A stretch of DNA of 43,115 bases, taken from positions 1 to 43,115 of the forward strand of contig NZ_VRZC01000011.1 of the NCBI RefSeq assembly GCF_016743215.1. The letters run 5' to 3'. Of the stretch, positions 1-7,246 are shown piece after piece. Every line of letters begins with the position of its first letter. The stretch's first letter is position 1. The position numbers and the translations under genes were made by a program. Source of the stretch: Geminocystis sp. GBBB08. GTDB lineage: Bacteria > Cyanobacteriota > Cyanobacteriia > Cyanobacteriales > Cyanobacteriaceae. The notes under the pieces were generated by a model. That model did not search any database and had not been told where the DNA came from. It saw only the letters and a program-made list of their open reading frames with translations.

Positions 1-1
1 A

Positions 2-382
2 CTCGAACCAGCTTTAATGGGTAAATATAAAATGGGTGACGGGCAACCAGATATAGATGATTACAAAATGGCGGTTCAATATTGGAAAACTGATAAAGGC
101 AGTGTTTCTTTCCCTTATAAGAGTCTCGATTTATGGTTTATTACGGAGAGTGTACGTTGGGGCTTTTTACCTGCTAGTTATTTAGATGATAACGCTAAAG
201 CCTTGATTGACAAGGTAAATCGATCTGACTTATGGCGAGAAGCGGCAACAGAAGCAGGTATTCCTTCGGCGGACATTCCCAGTAGTGATTCCCGTGGAGT
301 AGAAACATTATTTGACGGAAAAACATTTGATCCAGCAAATCCCAAGGCTTATTTAGATAGTTTAGCGATAAAAAAAGTTTAA
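2..382 (+). CDS. nrtA: Nitrate ABC transporter substrate-binding protein NrtA, C-terminal part
   Basis: The frame is open from the window edge (codon boundary at base 2) and ends at TAA. Only the last ~126 residues are present, with the sequence [16 protein letters not shown] near the start and the ending [10 protein letters not shown]. NrtA is the lipid-anchored periplasmic protein that binds nitrate and nitrite and delivers them to NrtB. The family call rests on the immediately following nrtB, nrtC and nrtD genes and on similarity of this segment to the C-terminal half of NrtC (for example FPxSxxLWxxTxxxRWGxxP and FDGxxFDxxxPxxYLxxLxIK in both). The gap to nrtB is 45 bases, consistent with one operon. 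Start and promoter lie outside the window. Confidence 0.93.
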   Translation, partial: LEPALMGKYKMGDGQPDIDDYKMAVQYWKTDKGSVSFPYKSLDLWFITESVRWGFLPASYLDDNAKALIDKVNRSDLWREAATEAGIPSADIPSSDSRGVETLFDGKTFDPANPKAYLDSLAIKKV

Positions 383-427
383 TTATTACCAATAAATATT
401 AATCAAAAAAAAGAGGAAATTTACATC

Positions 428-1258
428 ATGGCTACCACCATCAGAACATCAAGAAATAATAGTAATTTTTTAACTAAATTTTGGAAGAAAAACGGGAAAA
501 ATATTTTACCCCCCATTTTAGGAATTGTAGGTTTTTTATTAATTTGGCAACTATTTTCAACTATCGGATTAGTTAAATTACCGGGGCCAATTTCTCTTAT
601 TACTAATGAACGAACTCGCATTTATTTAATGTACCCATTTTTCGATCGTGGCGGTACTGATGTTGGTTTATTTTGGCAAGCAATGGCTAGTTTACAAAGA
701 GTTTTAATCGGCTATTCTTTTGCTGCAGTTGTTGGTATTGGAGTTGGTATTTTAGTTGGTTTAAATCCTTTCTTAAATAAGGCATTAGATCCCCTATTTC
801 AATTCTTAAGAACCGTACCTCCTTTAGCATGGGTACCCATTGCCCTCGCTGCATTACAGCAAAATCAACCTGCCGCATTATTCGTTATTTTTATTACCGC
901 AGTTTGGCCTATTTTACTTAATACTGTAGTTGGTGTTCAACAAATACCTCAAGACTATATTAATGTCCAACAAGTTTTACAACTTTCTAACAAAAAATTC
1001 TTCTTTAAAATTTTAATTCCTTCTGCATTACCCTACATTTTTACTGGTTTAAGAATTGCTATTGGTTTGGCATGGTTAGCGATTATTGCGGCAGAAATTG
1101 TTATGTCTGGTATCGTTGGAATTGGCTTTTTTATCTGGGATTCTTATCAAAATAATTATATTAGTGACATTATTTTAGCACTAATTTATATCGGTGCAAT
1201 TGGTTTAATTCTTGATAAATTCATGGCTTGGATTCAATCTAAAATTGTCCGCCAATAG
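428..1258 (+). CDS. nrtB: Nitrate ABC transporter permease NrtB
   Basis: 276 residues, the usual NrtB length. It is an inner-membrane permease of the binding-protein-dependent (BPD) transport family: a first membrane span at about residues 31-50, further spans in 90-265, and the cytoplasmic EAA-type loop at about 185-225 (KKFFFKILIPSALPYIFTGL) that docks on the ATPases. It forms the nitrate channel with NrtC and NrtD. AGAGGAAAT-type purine-rich sequence precedes the ATG. The stop codon's final G is also the first base of a palindromic repeat element (1258-1310) that separates it from nrtC. Confidence 0.96.
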   Translation: MATTIRTSRNNSNFLTKFWKKNGKNILPPILGIVGFLLIWQLFSTIGLVKLPGPISLITNERTRIYLMYPFFDRGGTDVGLFWQAMASLQRVLIGYSFAAVVGIGVGILVGLNPFLNKALDPLFQFLRTVPPLAWVPIALAALQQNQPAALFVIFITAVWPILLNTVVGVQQIPQDYINVQQVLQLSNKKFFFKILIPSALPYIFTGLRIAIGLAWLAIIAAEIVMSGIVGIGFFIWDSYQNNYISDIILALIYIGAIGLILDKFMAWIQSKIVRQ

Positions 1259-1310
1259 TTCGTAGTAAGTCTTTTAGGACGAAAAAAGGGCTAAAGCCCT
1301 AACTACAAAC
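1258..1310. repeat. MITE-like palindromic element, copy 1 (between nrtB and nrtC)
   Basis: The ends are GTTCGTAGT and ACTACAAAC, near-perfect inverted repeats, with an inner hairpin AGGGCTAAAGCCCT at 1287-1300. Copies with the same ends occur at 13528-13598 and 26720-26773. No coding capacity. Inside the nrt operon such a hairpin could affect mRNA processing between nrtB and nrtC; that is inference. Confidence 0.7.
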
Positions 1311-1347
1311 AATTAATTATTTTTAAGTATTTTAAGGAGTTAAATTT

Positions 1348-3348
1348 ATGTCAGTTTTTGTCGCAGTTGATAATATTGAAAAAGTATTTTCTTTAACAGG
1401 TGGTGGTGAATATTTAGCTTTAAAAGGCATTAATTTAGAGATAAAAAAAGGTGAATTTATTTCTCTAATTGGTCACTCTGGTTGTGGTAAGTCCACTCTC
1501 TTAAATATGATTGCTGGTTTAGATTTACCAACGGAAGGAATTGTTACTTTAGAGGGGCAAAAAATCCAAAAACCAGGGCCTGAAAGGATGGTTAATTTTC
1601 AAAGTTATTGTCTTTTACCTTGGTTAACTGTTCGTCAAAATATCGCTTTAGCTGTTGATGAAGTTATGAAGGGTTATTCTGATAGTGAAAGAAAGGAAAT
1701 CGTTGAAGATCATATTAATCTTGTGGGTTTGAGTCATGCCGTTGATAAGTTCCCTAATCAGTTATCTGGTGGTATGAGACAACGAGTTGCTATCGCCCGT
1801 GCTTTATCTATTCGTCCGAAATTACTTTTATTAGATGAGCCTTTTGGTGCATTAGATGCTTTAACCAGAGGCAATTTACAAGAACAGTTAATGCAAATAT
1901 GCGATCGCTATCAAATCACTGCCATAATGGTGACTCATGATGTGGATGAAGCAGTTTTATTATCAGATAAAATCGTCATGTTAACTAACGGGCCTGGCTC
2001 AAAAATTGGCGGTATTTTAGAAGTAGATATTCCTCGTCCTCGCCAAAGAATGGAAGTAGTAAATCACCCTAGTTATTACAGTTTAAGAAGCGAAATTATT
2101 TACTTTTTAAATCAACAAAAACGCATCAAAAAAATTCGAGCCCAAAAACAAGGAGTTATCTCCCGTCATGGCTTAGAAAAAGTCAATTTGGAAATCGGTT
2201 TTTTACCTTTAACTGCTTGCGCACCTTTAGCCATTGCTAAAGAAAAAGGATTTTTCACTAAACATGGCTTAGATGAGGTTAATTTAGTCAGAGAAACCAG
2301 TTGGCGAGGTATTGTTGATGGTATCGCAGGGGGTTATTTAGATGCGGCTCAAATGCCGGCAGGAATGCCCACTTGGTTAACGGTGGGAGGCAATCAAAAT
2401 GAACCTTTACCCGTTGTAAGTGCTTTGACAATGACTCGTAATGGTAATGGTGTAACTCTCGCTAAGAAATTCTATGACATGGGAATTCATGATGGGCATC
2501 ATCTCAAAAGAATGTTACTGGAATCTGTAGAAGAGAATCATACTTTTGGTATGGTACATCCATCATCTATGCACAATATTTTACTACGATATTGGTTGGC
2601 GGCTGAAGGCATCGATCCTGATTATGATGTACACTTACAGACTATTCCCCCCGCACAAATGATCGCTGATTTAAAAGCAGGTAGTATTGACGGTTACTGT
2701 GTAGGTGAACCTTGGAACTTACGCGCGGCTATGGAAGGTTTCGGCTTCACCGTAGCAACAGATTTGGAAGTATGGAATGGACATCCGGGTAAAGTATTAG
2801 GGGTAAGGGAAGATTGGGCAAACAACTATCCTAATAGCCATATTGCCCTTGTCAAAGCCCTTTTGGAAGCCTGTCAATATTGTGCTGATTCTAGTAATCA
2901 GGAAGAAATACGCACTATTTTAAGCGATCGTAAATATTTAAGTACTAAAATTGATTATATTCAATTAGGTGATCCTAATTCCTACAGTTGTAACTTAGAA
3001 AAATCTGTTGAATATGCTCATCATCGGTTTTATGGAGACGGCATGAATCGCCCAAGTCGTACAGAACATTTATGGATGATGACACAAATGGCACGATGGG
3101 GAGATATTCCCTTCCCCCGTAACTGGGTAGAAATTTTAGAAAGAGTATGCCGAGTTGGTGTCTTTAGTACTGCTTGTCGTGAATTAGGATTAAGTGACTT
3201 AAAATATCGCCGAGAAGCCATTAAATTATTTGATGGAATACCTTTTGATGGTGAAGATCCGATCGGTTATTTAAACCATCTTGAAATTAAACGTAATGTA
3301 ACGATGGCGGAAATTCCCTTAAATTCTCGTGCATTACTAGCGGCATAG
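1348..3348 (+). CDS. nrtC: Nitrate ABC transporter ATPase NrtC with fused NrtA-like regulatory domain
   Basis: 666 residues, typical of cyanobacterial NrtC. Residues ~1-255 are an ABC ATPase: Walker A GHSGCGKST at 42-50, signature LSGGMRQR, Walker B LLLLDEPFG, and the H-loop THD. Residues ~275-655 resemble the nitrate-binding protein NrtA (FLPLTACAPLAIAKEKGFF, then AQMPAGMPTWLTVG). In this family that domain is the cytoplasmic sensor required for ammonium or nitrite inhibition of the transporter. AAGGAG lies 9-10 bases before the ATG. Follows nrtB after 89 bases containing a palindromic repeat. Confidence 0.97.
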   Translation: MSVFVAVDNIEKVFSLTGGGEYLALKGINLEIKKGEFISLIGHSGCGKSTLLNMIAGLDLPTEGIVTLEGQKIQKPGPERMVNFQSYCLLPWLTVRQNIALAVDEVMKGYSDSERKEIVEDHINLVGLSHAVDKFPNQLSGGMRQRVAIARALSIRPKLLLLDEPFGALDALTRGNLQEQLMQICDRYQITAIMVTHDVDEAVLLSDKIVMLTNGPGSKIGGILEVDIPRPRQRMEVVNHPSYYSLRSEIIYFLNQQKRIKKIRAQKQGVISRHGLEKVNLEIGFLPLTACAPLAIAKEKGFFTKHGLDEVNLVRETSWRGIVDGIAGGYLDAAQMPAGMPTWLTVGGNQNEPLPVVSALTMTRNGNGVTLAKKFYDMGIHDGHHLKRMLLESVEENHTFGMVHPSSMHNILLRYWLAAEGIDPDYDVHLQTIPPAQMIADLKAGSIDGYCVGEPWNLRAAMEGFGFTVATDLEVWNGHPGKVLGVREDWANNYPNSHIALVKALLEACQYCADSSNQEEIRTILSDRKYLSTKIDYIQLGDPNSYSCNLEKSVEYAHHRFYGDGMNRPSRTEHLWMMTQMARWGDIPFPRNWVEILERVCRVGVFSTACRELGLSDLKYRREAIKLFDGIPFDGEDPIGYLNHLEIKRNVTMAEIPLNSRALLAA

Positions 3349-3361
3349 TTTGTAATTTCTT

Positions 3362-3379
3362 CTTTAGAGTACTCTAAAG
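3362..3379. promoter_or_regulatory. 18-bp perfect palindrome upstream of a TA pair
   Basis: CTTTAGAGTACTCTAAAG is identical to its own reverse complement. It lies 13 bases after the nrtC stop and 74 bases before the antitoxin ATG. Type II antitoxins usually bind palindromes in their own promoter, so it is a candidate operator; it might instead act as an mRNA hairpin after nrtC. The palindrome is seen directly, the role is inference. Confidence 0.4.
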
Positions 3380-3453
3380 TCATTACTATTACTACTAACC
3401 ATAGATTTAGGGGGATAAAATAGAGAATAAATTGAGTAAAGTTATTGAAAATT

Positions 3454-3672
3454 ATGTCAGATCAAACAAATATAGAACAACGTTTGAGTACATTAGAACA
3501 AACAGTTCTTAATTTACAAAATCAGATTAATAAAAATACTAAATCTGATGATTGGCTTGAAAATGTAATCGGTTCAATATCGGATGAAGAAACTTTCCTT
3601 GAAGCCTTAGAATATGGTAAATTATTCCGCCAAGAAAAAATGTCTTTTGAAGAAATTAATCAGCAAAAATAA
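3454..3672 (+). CDS. Small coiled-coil antitoxin of a VapC-type pair
   Basis: 72 residues when started at ATG 3454; a TTG nine bases upstream is possible but less likely. The N-terminal half is a heptad-like coiled coil (IEQRLSTLEQTVLNLQNQI) and the C-terminal half is acidic (LEALEYGKLFRQEKMSFEEI), the usual layout of small cyanobacterial antitoxins that pair with PIN-domain toxins. No classic DNA-binding fold is recognisable. The downstream toxin frame overlaps its stop (AAATAAAAT). It would bind and neutralise the VapC-like product. The pair sits between nrtC and nrtD, which normally adjoin. Confidence 0.72.
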   Translation: MSDQTNIEQRLSTLEQTVLNLQNQINKNTKSDDWLENVIGSISDEETFLEALEYGKLFRQEKMSFEEINQQK

Positions 3673-4097
3673 AATATTTATTAGACACTGATCACATTAG
3701 TTTCTTACAAAGAAAATCAGGTACTGAATATCAAGTTTTAATCAGTAATCTTCGTCAAGATTCTTCTAGGGATTTTGCCTTTTCTATCGTTAGCTTTCAT
3801 GAACAAATAATTGGAGCTCATACTTTTATTATTCGTTCTCAAAACACACAAAATCTAGTTAAAGGTTACACATTATTACAACAGATTATTAACAGTTTTT
3901 CGGAAGCAATAATTTTAGACTTTGATGATAATGTAGTTGACATTTTTGAACAATTAAAAAATCAAAAAATTTCAGTATCAACAATGGATTTAAGAATTGC
4001 TGCAATCGCCCTTTATCAAAACTTAATTTTGTTAACTTGTAATAATCAGGATTTTTCTAAAGTCCCGAATCTCAAAATAGAAGATTGGACAACTTAA
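3669..4097 (+). CDS. vapC: VapC-like PIN-domain toxin lacking a standard start codon
   Basis: An uninterrupted frame reading (I)KYLLDTDHISFLQR, then FAFSIVSFHEQIIGAHTF, VSTMDLRIAAIAL and NLILLTCNNQDF, ending KIEDWTT: a full-length (~142-residue) PIN endonuclease of the VapC type with the acidic residues of DTDH, HEQ and MDLRIA all present. These toxins cut tRNA or rRNA. The position where ATG is expected (3669-3671) is ATA, and no ATG, GTG or TTG lies between it and the upstream in-frame stop at 3657-3659. One G-to-A change would convert an ordinary TGA/ATG overlap into TAA/ATA, keeping the antitoxin stop but losing the toxin start. ATA is a rarely used start in bacteria, so the gene is either silenced or very weakly translated. 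Confidence 0.78.
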   Translation: MKYLLDTDHISFLQRKSGTEYQVLISNLRQDSSRDFAFSIVSFHEQIIGAHTFIIRSQNTQNLVKGYTLLQQIINSFSEAIILDFDDNVVDIFEQLKNQKISVSTMDLRIAAIALYQNLILLTCNNQDFSKVPNLKIEDWTT

Positions 4098-4202
4098 ATA
4101 TTTTATTTATGTCCTTTCTATTTTCATAAAACTAACTATCAAAAACTTTAAAATTATCTCTTATTTAAGGGATATTAAATTATCTAAACAGGAGTCAAAA
4201 TA

Positions 4203-5045
4203 ATGCAAATATCCACTAAACAATTCGCACAAAAAATGGAAAAACAACTCTATCAAGACTCATTTTTAACTATCGAAAATGTTTCTAAAGTTTATCCCAC
4301 TCCCACAGGAAGTTATACCGTTCTTCAAGACGTTAATTTGAATGTTAATCAAGGGGAATTTATTTGTGTAATTGGCCATTCTGGATGCGGTAAATCCACA
4401 CTTTTAAACATGGTTTCAGGCTTTGCTCAACCTACTTCAGGATCAGTAAAATTAAAAGGTAAACCTATTACCAAACCCGGTCCCGATCGCATGGTAGAAT
4501 TTCAAAACTACTCCCTTTTACCTTGGTTAACAGTATTTGAAAACGTATATCTAGCTATTGATTCGGTATATCCTGAGAAAAAAGAAGCAGAAAAAAGAGC
4601 CATAGTAAGGGATCATTTAGCCTTAGTCGGTTTAACGGAAGCTGCCGACAAAAAGCCTACCCAAATTTCTGGGGGTATGAAACAACGTACTTCGATCGCC
4701 CGTGCTTTAGCTATACGTCCTGAAGTACTTATTTTAGATGAGCCTTTTGGTGCATTAGATCCTATTACCAAAGAAGAGTTACAAGAAGAATTACTTAATA
4801 TTTGGAATGAATATCGTTGTAATGTTTTAATGATTACTCATGATATAGATGAAGCCTTGTTTTTAGCCGATCGTCTTATTATGATGACTAATGGCCCAGC
4901 GGCGACTATTGGTGAAATATTAAATATACCTTTCCCTCGTCCTCGTGACAGGGAGCGTATTATGGAAGATCCTCAATACTACGATCTGCGCAATTATGCT
5001 TTAGACTTCCTCTATAATCGCTTTGCTCACGATGATGTAGCCTAA
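4203..5045 (+). CDS. nrtD: Nitrate ABC transporter ATPase NrtD
   Basis: 280 residues of a single ABC ATPase domain: Walker A GHSGCGKST at ~58-66, signature ISGGMKQR, Walker B VLILDEPFG, H-loop THD. Pairs with NrtC to power NrtB. Lacks the NrtA-like extension of NrtC, as expected. CAGGAGTC lies 5-11 bases before the ATG. The 854-base gap from nrtC is filled by the TA pair, so nrtD is either reached by read-through or has its own promoter in 4098-4202. Confidence 0.96.
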   Translation: MQISTKQFAQKMEKQLYQDSFLTIENVSKVYPTPTGSYTVLQDVNLNVNQGEFICVIGHSGCGKSTLLNMVSGFAQPTSGSVKLKGKPITKPGPDRMVEFQNYSLLPWLTVFENVYLAIDSVYPEKKEAEKRAIVRDHLALVGLTEAADKKPTQISGGMKQRTSIARALAIRPEVLILDEPFGALDPITKEELQEELLNIWNEYRCNVLMITHDIDEALFLADRLIMMTNGPAATIGEILNIPFPRPRDRERIMEDPQYYDLRNYALDFLYNRFAHDDVA

Positions 5046-5348
5046 GTAGGGTTTGCTGAAAAAGTCGAAAAAATCACACGATATTAACATTATGTACATT
5101 AGGAAATAATGTTTTACCTGTTATTCAACAAGGGGTTTAAACCCCTTGCCTTTAAATTTGTAGTCCTTATTTTGCCACGAATCATTTAGGATTGCTATAT
5201 AGAGTTTTACTAAATTATTTAGTTTACAGCAGTTTTCAGATCAATAAACAACAATTCTTTTATAAAAGTAGGGCGATGCACAGCCCAGAATTTGAGGGTA
5301 TGATTTACCAAATTGAAAAGCACTGTAAGAAAATTAATAAAACCAAAA
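5046..5348. other. Intergenic region between nrtD and purU
   Basis: About 300 bases between convergent genes. It holds the 20-bp perfect palindrome at 5129-5148 and a short GTAGGGCGATGCAC repeat at 5268-5286 also seen near 9381. A 75-residue open frame at 5192-5419 runs antisense into purU and has no family features, so I do not call it a gene. Confidence 0.6.
5129..5148. repeat. 20-bp palindrome, possible bidirectional terminator
   Basis: CAAGGGGTTTAAACCCCTTG is a perfect palindrome located between the convergent nrtD and purU. Related sequences occur at 33644-33655 (GGGTTTAAACCC) and 41714-41733 (imperfect), two of them followed by GCCT, which marks it as a dispersed repeat. It could fold as a terminator-like hairpin, but there is no clear T-run. 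Confidence 0.55.
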
Positions 5349-6203
5349 TTAAGCAAAAACTACAGTACGATTTCCATAAACTAAAACTCGATGTTGTAAG
5401 TGTAATCGCACTCCTCTAGCCAAGACAATTTTTTCTAAATCTTTACCTTTTCTGATTAAATCTTCTACGGTATCTCGATGACTAATTTTAACAACATCTT
5501 GTTCAATAATTGGTCCTGCATCTAAATCTTGGGTAATATAATGGGCAGTAGCCCCAATAATTTTAACTCCTCTACTATAGGCTTGATGATAGGGTTTTGC
5601 CCCGACAAATGCTGGTAAAAAAGAGTGATGAATATTAATTACATTAGGAAACTTTTGAAGAAAATCAGCACTTAAAACCTGCATATATTTTGCTAAAATT
5701 ACTAACTCAATATTAGCATTTTTTAGTAATTCTAACTGTTTTAATTCTTGCTCTTTTTTATTATCTTTATTAATCGGTAAATAATGAAATTCGATTCCAA
5801 ATTGATCGGCTATTTTAGCTAATTTTTCATGATTACTAATTATTAAACCAACTTTTACTTTTAATTCTTTTGCCTGAATACGCCATAATAAATCATATAA
5901 ACAATGATCTTGTTGACTTACCCATATTGCTATTTGAGGAATTGTATCAGAAAAATGTAGTTGCCAATCTGCTTCTAATGGTTGGGCGATCGCCTCAAAA
6001 GCTCTACCTATCAAATCCCTAGGCAAATTAAAACCTTGTAACTGCCATTCAATACGAGAAAGAAATAAACCTGCTTCTAAGTCTGTATGATGATCAGCAT
6101 GAATAATATTACCACCGTTAGCATAAATAAAATTGGCAATTTTTGCCACTAAACCCTGTTGATCAGGACAAGATAATAGTAAAGTAGCAGTATCTGAACT
6201 CAT
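5349..6203 (-). CDS. purU: Formyltetrahydrofolate deformylase PurU
   Basis: 284 residues, the usual length. An N-terminal ACT domain (~6-80, LLSCPDQQGLVAKIANFIY) is followed by a formyltransferase-fold hydrolase domain with the active-site signature NVINIHHSFLPAF and GATAHYITQDLDAGPII carrying the catalytic Asn, His and Asp. It hydrolyses 10-formyl-THF to formate and THF, balancing one-carbon pools for purine synthesis and glycine metabolism. ATG at 6203 begins the expected MSSDTATLLLSCPDQ. Convergent with nrtD; the following gene upstream on the same strand (sugar kinase) is 64 bases away. Confidence 0.96.
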   Translation of the reverse strand: MSSDTATLLLSCPDQQGLVAKIANFIYANGGNIIHADHHTDLEAGLFLSRIEWQLQGFNLPRDLIGRAFEAIAQPLEADWQLHFSDTIPQIAIWVSQQDHCLYDLLWRIQAKELKVKVGLIISNHEKLAKIADQFGIEFHYLPINKDNKKEQELKQLELLKNANIELVILAKYMQVLSADFLQKFPNVINIHHSFLPAFVGAKPYHQAYSRGVKIIGATAHYITQDLDAGPIIEQDVVKISHRDTVEDLIRKGKDLEKIVLARGVRLHLQHRVLVYGNRTVVFA

Positions 6204-6267
6204 AAATTTTCCATTGTTTCATAGATAGTCAGGAATTTATCCCTAAATGTGCTAATTATAATTGATG

Positions 6268-7143
6268 TCAATGTTTTAAAAAAGAGGCATAAAATGATTT
6301 TAGGTTTGTCGTTGCTCCTTGTATGCCTACAATAGCACTAGCAAATTTTTGAGCTTTGATTAAAGTAGTTAATATATCCCATTTTTTAACCATACCGAGA
6401 ATTAATACACTACAAAAAGCATCTCCAGCACCTACAGTATCAATAACAGTGGTATTTTGGGAGGGTGAAATTTGGTGAGTGATATTGTCACGAGTGAATA
6501 AAATTGCCCCAGCTTTTCCTTTGGTGAGAATAATATTATTGAAGGGATAAGTCGAGAATAAGTGATTAATTGCTTGATTAATATTTTTTTCTTCCTTTAC
6601 AATAAAAGATAATTCTTCTTGGTTTAACTTTAATGATGATGCTTGTTTTAATAATAATTTAATCCTGTTTAAATTCCACCAAGGCGATCGTAAGTTAACA
6701 TCAATAAATATAGACGGAGATATATCAGTTTTTATTTTCTCAAGAGTTTTGGCAGAGGTAGAATTTCTTAGAGCTAGTGTACCATGATAAAGAATACTAT
6801 GTTGAGGAAGATTCGGAATCAGAGAAGAATCAATAAAATCATAGGCACTATTTTCGAGAATATCGTAATGTGGTTCATTATTGATCAATTTTACCTGCAC
6901 CATACCCGTAGGATTAATCTTATCTTCTTGTAACCCTGTTATATTCATTCCCCAATCTTCCATAGCCTTTTTGATGATTTTTCCGTAAGCATCATTGCCA
7001 ATGCGAGAAATAAATAAAGGTGAAACACCAAATGCTTGTAAATGCCATGCTACGTTAAAAGGTGCGCCTCCTAAAACCAGATTACCATCAGGAAAACAAT
7101 CGAATAAAACTTCACCGAAAATAATTATTTGTGGATTATTCAT
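6268..7143 (-). CDS. PfkB-family carbohydrate kinase (fructokinase-like)
   Basis: About 291 residues from ATG 7143; a TTG at 7158 would add five residues, but the family usually begins just before IIIFGEVLFD. Features: N-terminal substrate motif GEVLFDCFPDG and GGAPFNVAWHLQAFG, and the PfkB signature DTVGAGDAFCS near the C terminus with the catalytic Asp. It phosphorylates a sugar, most likely fructose, from ATP; substrate is inferred from similarity to cyanobacterial fructokinases. Same strand as purU with a 64-base gap. Confidence 0.87.
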   Translation of the reverse strand: MNNPQIIIFGEVLFDCFPDGNLVLGGAPFNVAWHLQAFGVSPLFISRIGNDAYGKIIKKAMEDWGMNITGLQEDKINPTGMVQVKLINNEPHYDILENSAYDFIDSSLIPNLPQHSILYHGTLALRNSTSAKTLEKIKTDISPSIFIDVNLRSPWWNLNRIKLLLKQASSLKLNQEELSFIVKEEKNINQAINHLFSTYPFNNIILTKGKAGAILFTRDNITHQISPSQNTTVIDTVGAGDAFCSVLILGMVKKWDILTTLIKAQKFASAIVGIQGATTNLKSFYASFLKH

Positions 7144-7168
7144 TAATTTATCAAACAAGAAAAGGCGA

Positions 7169-7246
7169 TCGCATTATTTACTAAAGTTTAATTTGTAAAT
7201 CATCAAATCGCATTATTTACTAAAGTTTAATTTGTAAATCATCAAA
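7169..7246. repeat. 39-bp perfect tandem duplication
   Basis: Two adjacent identical 39-base units (7169-7207 and 7208-7246). The right-hand unit contains the last nine codons and stop of the kinase gene; the left-hand unit is a non-coding duplicate, so the kinase 3' end has been copied downstream of itself. Confidence 0.9.

Noticed and set aside
5192-5419. 75-residue plus-strand open frame
   Set aside because: It runs antisense into purU, has no family features and no clear ribosome site.
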